A stretch of DNA of 64,000 bases from Hellea balneolensis DSM 19091. GTDB taxonomy: Bacteria; Pseudomonadota; Alphaproteobacteria; Caulobacterales; Maricaulaceae. Where the stretch lies: assembly GCF_000428525.1 (NCBI RefSeq), contig NZ_KE386760.1:85832-149831 (forward strand), read 5' to 3'. The notes under the pieces were generated by a model. That model was not told where the DNA came from and made no database searches. It was given only the letters and a program-made list of their open reading frames with translations. Made by a program: the position numbers and the translations under genes. This document shows positions 29,505 through 38,660 of the stretch, one piece after another; the first letter of the stretch is position 1, and the number at the start of each line of letters is the position of its first letter.

Positions 29505-30674
29505 ATGTCGCGTGAATTTGATGTTGTTGTTTTTGGAGCCACAGGTTTTACGGGCCGCTTAGTCGCTGAATATCTAGAGGGCCAATACGGATCTGATGTC
29601 TCTTGGGCGATGGCAGGGCGGTCACAAGAGAAACTCGAATCTGTACGTGATGAAATGGGCGTCTCTAAAGATGTTGCGCTTATTGTGGCGGATTCCTCTG
29701 ATGCCGCGTCACTTAACGCTATGGCTGCGCGAACCAAAGCTGTTTGCACCACGGTCGGGCCTTATCAGCTGTATGGCGACTCCCTTGTCGAGGCCTGCGT
29801 CAAAGCAGGAACAGATTATGTTGATCTGTCCGGTGAGCCGCCATGGATGGTTGATACGATTGCAAAATATAGCGATGCGGCCAAAGAGAGCGGCGCACGG
29901 ATTGTTCACTCTTGCGGCTTTGATTCCATTCCCTTTGACCTGGGCGTTTACTTCCTACAGCAACATGCCATGGCTCATCATGGCGGGCCCTGTGCCAAAG
30001 TGCGCGGGCGTGTGCGTAAAATGAAAGGCACATTCTCTGGCGGGACAGCGGCCAGTTTTGGCGAGACTATGAAGCGCGCCGCGAAAGAGCCGCACGTGCT
30101 TAGCTGGCTCAAAGACCCGTTCTCACTTGTTCCTGATTTTAATGGTCCGCCCCAACCGACAGGACATAAACCGATTGAAGAAGAAGATATTGGCAGTTGG
30201 TCAGCGCCTTTCATTATGGCTTCCATAAATACGAAAAACGTCCACCGCTCTAACGCATTGCTTGGCCATCTTTACGGCGAAGATTTTGTCTATGACGAAA
30301 TGGTTCTGACGGGCCCTGGCGAAAAGGGCAAAGCCGCTGCGGAATATGTCGCTAAAGACGATAGCATGGCGAAAAACCCGCCCAAGCCAGGTGAGGGCCC
30401 CAGTAAAGAAGAGCGAGAAACAGGCTTTTATGATGTCATGTTTATTGGCGATGCGCCTGACGGGACACGTATTATTGCGGGGGTTACAGGCGATAAAGAT
30501 CCAGGCTATGGCTCCACCTCCAAAATGATCGCGGAATCCGCGCTGTGCCTTGCTAAAGATATCAGCCGCGAGGAAACACCGGGCGGCGTCTATACCTCGG
30601 CCCCAGCGATGGGCGGCGCGCTGATTGACCGCTTAGTGGCGAATGCAGGGCTTACGTTTAAGATTGAGAGCTAA
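29505..30674 (+). CDS. Saccharopine dehydrogenase-like / trans-acting enoyl reductase family protein
   Basis: 389 aa from ATG 29505 (GAAGAGAG upstream). The Rossmann start VVVFGATGFTGRLVAEYL and SLVEACVKAGTDYVDLSGEP, HSCGFDSIPFDLG, and a long C-terminal substrate domain are those of the saccharopine-dehydrogenase-like family that includes mycobacterial trans-acting enoyl reductases. An NAD(P)-dependent reductase of lipid intermediates is plausible; true saccharopine dehydrogenase activity is unlikely from context. DoxX follows 25 nt downstream. Confidence 0.75.
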   Translation: MSREFDVVVFGATGFTGRLVAEYLEGQYGSDVSWAMAGRSQEKLESVRDEMGVSKDVALIVADSSDAASLNAMAARTKAVCTTVGPYQLYGDSLVEACVKAGTDYVDLSGEPPWMVDTIAKYSDAAKESGARIVHSCGFDSIPFDLGVYFLQQHAMAHHGGPCAKVRGRVRKMKGTFSGGTAASFGETMKRAAKEPHVLSWLKDPFSLVPDFNGPPQPTGHKPIEEEDIGSWSAPFIMASINTKNVHRSNALLGHLYGEDFVYDEMVLTGPGEKGKAAAEYVAKDDSMAKNPPKPGEGPSKEERETGFYDVMFIGDAPDGTRIIAGVTGDKDPGYGSTSKMIAESALCLAKDISREETPGGVYTSAPAMGGALIDRLVANAGLTFKIES

Positions 30675-30699
30675 AACCGCGTAGCAGATAGAGGCAAAT

Positions 30700-31122
30700 A
30701 TGTTATCTTCAGTATCAATGACGCTTGGGCGCGCTCTCTTGGGGCTCTATTTCTTGATACCAGGATTGCAAAAAGCCGCTAATGCAGCTGAAACGCTAAG
30801 CTATATGAAGAGCCATGACATCGTGTTTGCGGAGCCATTAATGTGGTTCTCCACGAGCGTGAATATAGTTGGCGGACTACTATTAATGTCTGGGCGTCAT
30901 ATTAGAGTCGTCGCTTATGGTTTCGTAATTTACATTTTACTTGTGAATTTTCTTTTGCATGACTTTTGGACGATGCAAGGGGAAGGGGTAGCCCGTGAAA
31001 CTCAAAATTTCTTCAAAAATATGGGAATCTTAGCTGGACTTCTTGTGCTTGCGGGGCATTCTCAAGCAAGGAAAATTTCGTTATCAGGGTGGTGGCGAAG
31101 TGATAAGGTGATTCTGCGCTAA
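30700..31122 (+). CDS. DoxX-family membrane protein
   Basis: 140 aa, four predicted membrane helices. The start RALLGLYFLIPGLQKAANA and the LLLMSGRHIRVVAYGFVIY and LLHDFW segments match DoxX. These small quinone-linked-type membrane proteins often accompany oxidoreductases, consistent with the preceding dehydrogenase-like gene. Convergent with phaD; no clear terminator in the 39-nt gap. Confidence 0.75.
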   Translation: MLSSVSMTLGRALLGLYFLIPGLQKAANAAETLSYMKSHDIVFAEPLMWFSTSVNIVGGLLLMSGRHIRVVAYGFVIYILLVNFLLHDFWTMQGEGVARETQNFFKNMGILAGLLVLAGHSQARKISLSGWWRSDKVILR

Positions 31123-31161
31123 TATGCGTGTTCGTTAAGATATTTGCGAAAGTAAATCTAT

Positions 31162-31815
31162 TTAGGTTTTATCCGACACGAAATCCTTCAATAGTTCCGC
31201 ATACCCCTCACCATGTGTCCAGTAAGGCGTGATTTGTATCAGCGTCATAAACACCCCTTGATCAATGAGCGATTTGGGCGGGCCACTATATCTTGAAGAA
31301 TGGCCGTGGCGTAGATCGTGATATTGTAGCCAGAATGTAAAATGCTGCGCGATGCGTCCGCCGAGGGCCGTTTTTTCGCCTTCATCAAATGTAAGATGGC
31401 CTTGTTCTTCCAATGTGGAGAGCAAGGCGAGGGCGGTTTGTTCTTTAAGTGATAATATTCGCGCAAATTTACTGCGCAGAGCTGGAATACGGTCGATGAG
31501 TTCTGATTGATTTTTATAGAAAAAGCGGAAGTCGAAAATCTCTTCAAAAATAATATAAAGATAAACCCAATTGTCCTCGAGCTTTAACGGCTCTCTGACG
31601 GGCGAGCCTAAGACTTGCCGAATCTCTTCCTCATAGTCCGCGAAAAGTTCGACGATAATCTCGTCTTTGCCTTTGTAGTGATAATAAAGATTACCGGGAC
31701 TGATACCGATGACAGAAGCAATATCGACGGAGCTAACAGCGCTTTCGCCTTCATTATTAAAAAGGCCAAGGGCTGTCTTAAGTATTTTCTCTTTGGTTTT
31801 TGAGCGCTCTGCCAC
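31162..31815 (-). CDS. phaD: PhaD-like TetR regulator of the PHA cluster
   Basis: 217 aa. N-terminal TetR helix-turn-helix: ILKTALGLFNNEGESAVSSV, then IASVIGISPGNLYYHYKGKD. The GISPGNLYYH-KGK core, protein length and gene position match Pseudomonas PhaD, which activates phasin transcription and is thought to sense a PHA-pathway ligand. Its start codon abuts the phasin stop, so it is the last gene of phaC-phaZ-phasin-phaD. Confidence 0.75.
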   Translation of the reverse strand: MAERSKTKEKILKTALGLFNNEGESAVSSVDIASVIGISPGNLYYHYKGKDEIIVELFADYEEEIRQVLGSPVREPLKLEDNWVYLYIIFEEIFDFRFFYKNQSELIDRIPALRSKFARILSLKEQTALALLSTLEEQGHLTFDEGEKTALGGRIAQHFTFWLQYHDLRHGHSSRYSGPPKSLIDQGVFMTLIQITPYWTHGEGYAELLKDFVSDKT

Positions 31816-32301
31816 TTATTTTTTTGTTGTCGGTTTTTTCGCGGCTGTTGTCTTAGCTGCAGGTTTTTTTGTCCGAGCTGTTGTCGCTCGCTTTACTGGT
31901 TTTTTCCGCGCTGGCTTTTTGGGCTCTAGCAGGTCCAAGATACGGTCCAGCTTCGCCTCTATGGCAGAGAGGCGGTCTTCATAACCTGCTGTCTCGCCTT
32001 CATCTTTGCTGCCGCGTGATAGTCTCGAACGCATGGCTTTGATGCGATCATCAATATCAAAATCTGGCATATCAAAACTTGGCATTTGCGCTTTTTCCAA
32101 AGCTTCTTTACCTTTGGCTTTGCCTACCATTTCCAGCATTTCGCCTTTTTGGACCAGCTCGTCAAAGACCTCACTACCTTTACCCGTGACGTCTTTTAGG
32201 GCTTCTTGAGCTTCTGTGAAGGCGCGTCCATAAGCGCCAATCCCCGCGAGCCAGATACGGCGGGCCGATTCTGTTGAACTACGTTTCTTTTTATCTGTCA
32301 T
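31816..32301 (-). CDS. Phasin, PhaF/PhaI type with lysine-rich tail
   Basis: 161 aa. The N-terminal half carries RRIWLAGIGAYGRAFTEAQE, the phasin (poly(hydroxyalkanoate) granule-associated) signature, with an amphipathic helix to about residue 95. Residues about 125-161 are a basic KPARKKPVKRATT / KKPAAKTTAAKK tail like the histone-like DNA-binding tail of PhaF. It would coat PHA granules and may tether them to the nucleoid. The ATG overlaps the phaZ stop by 4 nt. Confidence 0.8.
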   Translation of the reverse strand: MTDKKKRSSTESARRIWLAGIGAYGRAFTEAQEALKDVTGKGSEVFDELVQKGEMLEMVGKAKGKEALEKAQMPSFDMPDFDIDDRIKAMRSRLSRGSKDEGETAGYEDRLSAIEAKLDRILDLLEPKKPARKKPVKRATTARTKKPAAKTTAAKKPTTKK

Positions 32302-33239
32302 ACTTCACTCTTTACCAAGGCAGGATCAAATTCATTCTTATGATTATAGGCCACAGCCACAGAGGGGAGCAAGACGGGATCGACATGCGGCATGGGGACT
32401 TCGGGCTCGCCAAAGAAATCGCGAATAAGCTCAACCGTTTTATCACGGCGCGTTAAGAGGAAGAGATGCCCCGCGCCGTCCAAAATTTCGAGGCGGGAGT
32501 TTTTGAGGGCGTAATGTAGGATACGGCCATTAATAACGGGCACAATATGATCGTTGCCGCCCATGATAACGAGCGTTTTAGCTTTGATGCGGCGAATAAA
32601 GGGGAGAGTGGAATATCCGGCCATAGCCGCCAATTGATAGAGATAGCCCTTCACACTGGGCGGCACCATATTGACGGAAAAATCATGTACGCCTTCACTG
32701 GCTGCATCGCCGTAAAGCGTCTCAAAGTTCTTGGCGAGGAAGTCACGGTCAATATAACGCTTGGGAGAGGCCATTTTTGACAGCGCCTTGGGATTGCCCG
32801 GCACCATAGTGACGCCCGTCGTCGTTGCACATAGGACAAGGTTGCGGGTCATGCGTTTATATTGCCATGCAAATTGCTGAGCGGGCCCGCCGCCCCATGA
32901 GACACCGAGCACATCGACTTTTGTATAGCGGTTTTGCAGAAGGATATCTTTGGCGGCTTTCGCGACCCACCAAGGCCGGTAAGGAATTTTAGGATCCGGT
33001 GAGCCTCCAACGCCAGGCATATCGAATGTAATGATATCGCGGCCTGTAAAGGTATCGGCAAAAGCTTGTGCGATTTCTAGGTTTGCGCCAATACCATTAA
33101 AAAATAGAAGCGGCGTGCGCTTTCCATAACCCTTATCTGTTCCTGACCAGATTGCCGTGCGCAATGTCTGGTTTCCGATTTTCGAAAAGAAAATACGGGG
33201 GAGGTTGGGATGAAAATCCGGATGTGCATCAGCTGCCAT
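32298..33239 (-). CDS. phaZ: Intracellular PHA depolymerase
   Basis: 313 aa alpha/beta hydrolase. LLFFNGIGANLE (oxyanion region), GVSWGGGPAQQFAW with nucleophile Ser114, GGNDHIVP (acid) and GAGHLFLLTR (His). The GVSWGG box and NGIGAN motif are those of Pseudomonas PhaZ, which mobilises medium-chain-length PHA from granules. It lies between phaC and the phasin as in pseudomonads. The start has only a weak AAAGG upstream. Confidence 0.8.
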   Translation of the reverse strand: MAADAHPDFHPNLPRIFFSKIGNQTLRTAIWSGTDKGYGKRTPLLFFNGIGANLEIAQAFADTFTGRDIITFDMPGVGGSPDPKIPYRPWWVAKAAKDILLQNRYTKVDVLGVSWGGGPAQQFAWQYKRMTRNLVLCATTTGVTMVPGNPKALSKMASPKRYIDRDFLAKNFETLYGDAASEGVHDFSVNMVPPSVKGYLYQLAAMAGYSTLPFIRRIKAKTLVIMGGNDHIVPVINGRILHYALKNSRLEILDGAGHLFLLTRRDKTVELIRDFFGEPEVPMPHVDPVLLPSVAVAYNHKNEFDPALVKSEV

Positions 33240-33306
33240 GTCTGGCCTTTCGGGCGTTATCTTGCGGCGCTCATGGCAGAAACCATTATGCGCCTATCTA
33301 TGAGGT

Positions 33307-33322
33307 GGGCGCCGGAGCGCCC
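33307..33322. other. GC hairpin between phaC and phaZ
   Basis: GGGCGC-CGGA-GCGCCC, a perfect 6-bp stem in the 130-nt gap. There is no T-run, so it is not a standard terminator; it could modulate phaC/phaZ transcript ratio (inference). Confidence 0.3.
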
Positions 33323-33369
33323 AATGTAAAGTTTCCCACTGCATAAACTGTGAGGAGAAGCGCTTTATA

Positions 33370-35049
33370 TTAAGTAAAGATATATTCACCCGGCGCTTGC
33401 GAAATAGGCGGATGCGCCTTGTTGCCCAAGCTTTTAGGGGCTGCTTTCATGTCGCCTGAGCGTTCGGACAGCCATTCATTCCATCGTATCCACCAGGATT
33501 GATTATGGCTCTCAGCCGCTTCAAGCCAGCGGTCGGCGCGGGCCGGGAAATCCTTATTCGTGTAATATTTAGCCTTTGGGTTACCGGGCGGGTTTATCAG
33601 CGATTGTAAGTGCCCTGAGTTTGAGAGGATAAATTCAGTCTCTCCGCCCATGAGCCGTACATTTCTATAACACGCCTTCCATGGCGTAATGTGATCTGTG
33701 ACGCCGGCGACCATAAATCCGTCCTGCGTGACGGCGGAGAGGTCAACATCATGGCCCATAAAAGGTATCTTTTTATCGGGGCGGAAGCGGCGATCTTGGA
33801 AAATATCCAGATAATCAGAATGAAGCTGCGCAGGCAGGTTCGTGCTGTCATTATTCCAATAGAGAACATCAAAGGGCGGCGGATCTTCGCCGAGCAGGTA
33901 ATTATTTACGACATAATTCCAGATCAAATCATTTGGCCGCATCCACGCAAAGGCGCGTCCAAGCTCATCCCCTGTCAGAATGCCTTTTTTCGCGCTTTGG
34001 CGCCGCGCGGCTTCAATGGCGCGGTCATTGACGAAAAGCCCGACTTCGGAGTCTGATTTCTTGCCGTCCAGCACGGAGACCATAAGGGTATAGCAATTGA
34101 CGCGGTTATCCCCGCGAGCTGCAAGCTCTGAGAGGAGCAGTGCAAGCGTGATGCCGCCGGAACAGGCCCCAGTGACGTTAATACGAGGGCTGCGCGTGAT
34201 TTTGCGAACCGCATCAGAGGCCTCAATCAGCGCCTCCACGTAATTTTCAAGTCCCCAATGCGAATGTTGACGCGTCGGATTGCGCCACGAGACGGCAAAG
34301 ACCTGATATCCCATTTTGGTTAAAAACCGCACCATGGATTTATCAGGCGCTAGGTCGAGGGCATAAAATTTGTTGATTTGCGGCGGAATCACCATGAGCG
34401 GAATTTTATAAACTTGCTCCGTCTTAGGTTGGTACTGAATGACTTCGAGCATCTCATTTTTAAAGACGACTGCACCTTTGGAGTTCGCAACGTTCTCGCC
34501 GATTTTGAACGGACGGCCATCAACTTGGCTGGGCATGCCGCCATTATTGCGAAGGTCATCATAGGCATTTTTCAGCCCGCGTGCGAGTGAAGCCCCTCCG
34601 GTTTCAAAAAGGCGCTTCATAGCCGTCGGATTGCCGAGCAGCGTATTGGTCGGGGCCAAGGCATCCACAATTAAATCGGTGACGAATTTTGCGCGCACCT
34701 TATCTGCAGGGTGCATGCGCGAGTCGCTAATCCACCCATCAAGCTCTTTGCGCATCGCGAGCCAGCTCTGCATACCGCGCTTGTAAAAGGCATTTGTTTG
34801 CCATGTTTCGTCTTTGAAGCGGCGGTCGCGTTTATCGGGCGCCAATTCTGATGTGCCTTTGGCAACTTCGAGTAATTCGCCCGCATAATTCTTAAGATGT
34901 TTGGCAAAGGGTCTGGGCTGTTTCGCGGCATATCCTGCAACTAATCCTAAAGATTTGATCACCTCTGAGCGGCGGAAGCCAACAAGTGTATTTACAGCTG
35001 TTGTGGTTTCTGCAGCTTTCTCACCAACTTTATGTTTTTTCGTCGCCAT
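33370..35049 (-). CDS. phaC: Class II-type poly(3-hydroxyalkanoate) synthase
   Basis: 559 aa, the same length as Pseudomonas PhaC1. The lipase-like box is TGACSGG with nucleophile Cys296; the acid is in GVTDHITP (Asp452) and the base in NSGHLQSLINPPGNPK (His480). C296 and the overall spacing coincide with class II enzymes, while class I enzymes typical of alphaproteobacteria read GYCVGG. It polymerises (R)-3-hydroxyacyl-CoA into PHA granules, probably medium chain length. DVLYWNND and YVVNNYLLGEDPPPFD are further PhaC signatures. A terminator separates it from the upstream phasin, so it probably has its own promoter in 35050-35111. Confidence 0.9.
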   Translation of the reverse strand: MATKKHKVGEKAAETTTAVNTLVGFRRSEVIKSLGLVAGYAAKQPRPFAKHLKNYAGELLEVAKGTSELAPDKRDRRFKDETWQTNAFYKRGMQSWLAMRKELDGWISDSRMHPADKVRAKFVTDLIVDALAPTNTLLGNPTAMKRLFETGGASLARGLKNAYDDLRNNGGMPSQVDGRPFKIGENVANSKGAVVFKNEMLEVIQYQPKTEQVYKIPLMVIPPQINKFYALDLAPDKSMVRFLTKMGYQVFAVSWRNPTRQHSHWGLENYVEALIEASDAVRKITRSPRINVTGACSGGITLALLLSELAARGDNRVNCYTLMVSVLDGKKSDSEVGLFVNDRAIEAARRQSAKKGILTGDELGRAFAWMRPNDLIWNYVVNNYLLGEDPPPFDVLYWNNDSTNLPAQLHSDYLDIFQDRRFRPDKKIPFMGHDVDLSAVTQDGFMVAGVTDHITPWKACYRNVRLMGGETEFILSNSGHLQSLINPPGNPKAKYYTNKDFPARADRWLEAAESHNQSWWIRWNEWLSERSGDMKAAPKSLGNKAHPPISQAPGEYIFT

Positions 35050-35111
35050 TGAATTTCCCTACCTTCTTTTCCTGTCTTTAAAGCAAGACTAAGGCGGCTG
35101 TGCAAGCGCCA

Positions 35112-35151
35112 TAAAAAAGGCGATGCGTGAAGGGGGAGGACGCGCATCGCC
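35112..35151 (-). terminator. Terminator after the upstream phasin gene
   Basis: Stem GGCGATGCG / CGCATCGCC (9 bp, perfect) followed on the minus strand by six T. It lies between the phasin at 35254 and phaC, isolating phasin transcription. Confidence 0.85.
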
Positions 35152-35253
35152 ATAAATCAATCGAAGTCTTAGATATTACGCCTCAGAAAACTGCGGGTAA
35201 TTTTAGGGGAGGGAAAGACATTCGATTAATCTAACTTTATAAGCTCTGTAAAA

Positions 35254-35697
35254 TTAAGCCGCTTTTGTGACTGTCTTTTCAGTTGTCATTTTAACTTTTT
35301 TGACAGGCTTTGTGGCTTTCTTTGTCATCGCCGCGATCTTTTTGTTCAGGGCTGTGACTTCGGCTTCAAGCTCAGATACACGGTCATTTGACGCTGTTGG
35401 CATGACGCCGCGAACTTTAGCAGTCGTGTCTGTAAATGTTTCAGACGCTTTGACTTGCGCAACCTTGGCAAGGTCAGCGGCTTTGGCTTCAAGCTCTTCG
35501 CCTTTTTCCACAAATGTGTCGAAAAGTCCGTCTGTAGATGTGCGAACTTGCTCAAAACGGAACTTAGCACGCTCATAAGCTGCGCCGTGTAGACCGACAT
35601 AGGCGAGAACGCCTTTACGAAGAAGAGCTGTAGCTTTCACAGCTTCTTTTTGAGTTGTTTTGGTTGCTTTTTTAGCAGTTGTTTTCGATTTTGCCAT
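35254..35697 (-). CDS. Phasin-family granule protein
   Basis: 147 aa, Lys/Ala/Thr-rich. The N-terminus is basic (KSKTTAKKATKTTQKE), then LLRKGVLAYVGLHGAAYERA resembles the phasin GLGAYG..-like helix, then a coiled coil (VSELEAEVTALNKKIAAM) and a basic tail. Predicted to bind PHA granules. A purine-rich GGAGGCC ribosome site lies just upstream and the terminator directly after, consistent with a strongly expressed single-gene unit. Confidence 0.7.
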   Translation of the reverse strand: MAKSKTTAKKATKTTQKEAVKATALLRKGVLAYVGLHGAAYERAKFRFEQVRTSTDGLFDTFVEKGEELEAKAADLAKVAQVKASETFTDTTAKVRGVMPTASNDRVSELEAEVTALNKKIAAMTKKATKPVKKVKMTTEKTVTKAA

Positions 35698-35823
35698 GAT
35701 GGCCTCCTGATTGGGCGAACTTTATTCGCTGTGTTCGATGAGACCTAGATATGAAGAAAAATTAGAAAGCGCGTCCTAAACTCGGCATAGCGTCAAAATC
35801 TAAGGCTTTCGGGGCGTATGACT

Positions 35824-38529
35824 TTAAGCGACCTGTGCCGCTTGAGTGTCCTCCGTATGCCGCAATAACAGGACATATTGCATGGCATCGATAAGGTCAC
35901 GGGACTTAATTGGTTTTGTCAGGAAAATATCAACGCCCGCGGCCATGCACTCCGCATTATTTTCAGCTGAAACATCTGCGGTTAAAGCGATAATGGGTGT
36001 GTTCTGATATTCCCGTCCTGAGTCTCTTATAGCCCGGGTTGTTTCAATTCCGTCCATTGTTGGCATCCGAATGTCCATCAATATGATATCAATGGCTTGC
36101 GTGTTCAAAACATCCAAGGCTTCTACGCCGTTTCCGGTACACAGCGTTTTGCAGCCTTGCGGGTCAATAAACATCCTAATGACTTCTTGGTTCGCAGGTT
36201 CATCCTCCACAATGAGGACTTTTAACCCTTTAAGCCTTTCCACTTCAGCAACCGCCGTGCGTTCTATGGGATGTGCGGTCTCATCATTCCTTTCTTCGGC
36301 AAAATAGGAGTTGCTTATAACAGTTTCAGTCTCTGGCGCAGGCTCGGTAGCTGGTAACTGCGTAATTTCTTCCTGTACTTCAGGTTCAACCGCTTCGCTT
36401 TGCGGACCGCATAATGTCAGTTTAAATTCTGATCCGCGGCCTTCCGCCGATATCATCGTTACGTCACCGCCCATCATGCGCGCAAGGCTTTGCGTGATAG
36501 CAAGACCGAGGCCAGATCCGCCATATTTACGCGTCATAGTGCTGTCGGCTTGCACGAAAGGTGTAAATAATTTGCCTTGTACCGCCTCGCTCATGCCTTG
36601 GCCTGTATCGGCGACAATGGCCGTGACCTCAGTCTCAGCATTGTCCAATTTCTTAGACGTCACGTGAAGATGAACGCGGCCACGTTCTGTAAATTTAGCA
36701 GCGTTGGATAAAAGATTGCTCAAACATTGTTCCGTGCGGACTTTATCGACTGTGATGTCACCGCTTAAGCTGCCTTCTACAAAACATGTAAAGGTAACAC
36801 CTTTAGCCTCTATGGCCGGACGCCACTCTTGCTCTAACTTTTTAACCAGAGCCTGAATATTGGTCGGCTCAGGATAAAGCTGCATTTTATCGCCATCTAT
36901 GCTCGACATATCAACGATGCTTTCTATCACATGTGTCAGCTTGTTAGAGCTGTCTAAAATTATCCCGGACTTATGACGCATGTCAGGGGTCGGGGCTTGT
37001 GTGGATAATAAATCCGCAATACCTACAATTCCGTTAAGAGGGGTGCGCAGCTCATGACTGACCATGCCCAAGAATTCAGACTTCATGCGATCTGCATCTT
37101 CAGCTTCCGCCGTCTTAATTTCGAGCTTTTTGGAGATATTGTGGCGGTAGCGCGCGAAAACTATCGCAAGACTTGCTGCCAAGGACAATATCGCAAGTAA
37201 GACAAGCAGTAGCTGATTTACGCGTTTGCTTTGCTCCGCTTTGGCACGTTGTAAATTAGCTTCGCGGGTGAGGTTCGCCTCCCTTTCGGCTTGACGTTCT
37301 TTGGTGTTTTCCAGACTCGCGACCAGTTTTGAGGTTCTGGTACTATAAGACTTTAAAAGGTTTTGGGTTGTCAGGTCGAGTAATTCATTAGTGAACTTAT
37401 AAATTTTGCTCTTGTCATTTTCCTGAATCGCAAAACTAAGTTTGGTTCGATTTATATAAGCCCGAAATATATCATTTGATTTTTCGGATTCAGGAACATT
37501 TTCCAATAAGAGTATTTTTTCTTTAGCTTCAGCAACTCTGCCTAACCCTAAAAGACTGTTGACCTCTAGGAACTGAAGGTGCTTCCTAACAGAAGGTAAC
37601 TTCGCTACCTTAAGCCCGTTATTTATATGTGTTAAAGCGACTTTATACTCACTTTGTTGGTCATAAAGGCGAGCGACCCTTAATTCTGTTAATCCAGGTG
37701 TGTTTGACCCAACCTCTTTTTCTATATCAAGAACAAACTGTGAGACCTGAGTTGAGACTTCGTGTTCTCGCCACATTGATAGAGAGTATATGAGATTATT
37801 GAGAAGGCTTGAACCGTCAATCGGGTAACCCGCGGCTTGCATTCGCGCTATAAGGTCAGCAGTGTTTTCAATTGCCAGCTCGGTATTGAGCAAAAGGTTA
37901 TTCAAATAAGTTGTGCTGGTCAGAGTCAAAATATGCGCGTCGGTCACATAAGGTGAAATTTCAGTAGGAATCTTTTTAAAGGCCTCTTGAGCTTGCTGTA
38001 AGGCTAAGGAAGGATTATTCGAAAATGAATTGACTACACTTAAGAGTAGCCAAGCATTGCTTGCAACAAACCAATCTTTATCATTTGCCGCAATTTCGAG
38101 GTCATTTATCAGGTTCTCACGGTCAATATTTGGATCCAAAAGATCAAAATTATCGAGCATGCGGCGATGAAGGTCATAAACAGCGAAATCTCTTTGGGCG
38201 CCCGCTTCTTCTAAAGTACTTTTATAGAGCGCCAGAATTTTATCGCGGTCAAAATCATTACTATGTGCAATTCTGCCATGAGCGTGTTGACGGATATGAC
38301 GAAGGCGGGTTTTGGGCGGAAGAGATGCTAGGTTTAAAGCCTCTATGGAAGCTATATTTTCAGTAAGAAGCTTTTCAGTTTTAATTTTTTCGCTAAAGGC
38401 AACGGCTTTTTCCATTGCCTCCTCTGAGATAATAGATTGCGCGTAAGTTTGGGTGGGTGTGCAGACAAGTGCTGACGCTGCTAGAAAACTAGATATAATC
38501 GTCTTGATATGTTTTCTATGTTTTTCCAA
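35824..38529 (-). CDS. Hybrid histidine kinase with TPR-like periplasmic sensor
   Basis: 901 aa. Signal peptide (ISSFLAASALVCTPTQTYAQ), about 400 residues of TPR-like helices, a coiled coil and a membrane helix at about 440-460 (LLLVLLAILSLAASLAIVFA). HisKA has MVSHELRTPLNG near residue 486; HATPase has NLLSNAAKFTE, DTGQGMS and GGSGLGLAI; the C-terminal receiver (about 770-890) has VEDEP, MDIRMP, ALTAD and TKPI. The TPR part is therefore outside the cytoplasm. It follows the double-glycine peptide gene on the same strand, 131 nt away across a terminator, so it is a candidate sensor. No cognate DNA-binding regulator is adjacent. Confidence 0.85.
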   Translation of the reverse strand: MEKHRKHIKTIISSFLAASALVCTPTQTYAQSIISEEAMEKAVAFSEKIKTEKLLTENIASIEALNLASLPPKTRLRHIRQHAHGRIAHSNDFDRDKILALYKSTLEEAGAQRDFAVYDLHRRMLDNFDLLDPNIDRENLINDLEIAANDKDWFVASNAWLLLSVVNSFSNNPSLALQQAQEAFKKIPTEISPYVTDAHILTLTSTTYLNNLLLNTELAIENTADLIARMQAAGYPIDGSSLLNNLIYSLSMWREHEVSTQVSQFVLDIEKEVGSNTPGLTELRVARLYDQQSEYKVALTHINNGLKVAKLPSVRKHLQFLEVNSLLGLGRVAEAKEKILLLENVPESEKSNDIFRAYINRTKLSFAIQENDKSKIYKFTNELLDLTTQNLLKSYSTRTSKLVASLENTKERQAEREANLTREANLQRAKAEQSKRVNQLLLVLLAILSLAASLAIVFARYRHNISKKLEIKTAEAEDADRMKSEFLGMVSHELRTPLNGIVGIADLLSTQAPTPDMRHKSGIILDSSNKLTHVIESIVDMSSIDGDKMQLYPEPTNIQALVKKLEQEWRPAIEAKGVTFTCFVEGSLSGDITVDKVRTEQCLSNLLSNAAKFTERGRVHLHVTSKKLDNAETEVTAIVADTGQGMSEAVQGKLFTPFVQADSTMTRKYGGSGLGLAITQSLARMMGGDVTMISAEGRGSEFKLTLCGPQSEAVEPEVQEEITQLPATEPAPETETVISNSYFAEERNDETAHPIERTAVAEVERLKGLKVLIVEDEPANQEVIRMFIDPQGCKTLCTGNGVEALDVLNTQAIDIILMDIRMPTMDGIETTRAIRDSGREYQNTPIIALTADVSAENNAECMAAGVDIFLTKPIKSRDLIDAMQYVLLLRHTEDTQAAQVA

Positions 38530-38604
38530 AACCAGACCCCGGCGAAGGGTTTGGTTTAGGGTAAATATCTTAACAATTTATGGCGTTTATAAAGAGTTTA
38601 CGCA

Positions 38605-38629
38605 TAAAAAAACCCGCCTTGGGCGGGTT
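38605..38629 (-). terminator. Terminator directly after the double-glycine peptide gene
   Basis: Perfect stem AACCCGCC-CAA-GGCGGGTT (read on the minus strand) followed by a T-run, 32 nt after the peptide stop codon. It shows that the short peptide gene ends a real transcript. Confidence 0.9.
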
Positions 38630-38660
38630 CCACATAGTTGATCAAATTGGATCAGAAATC

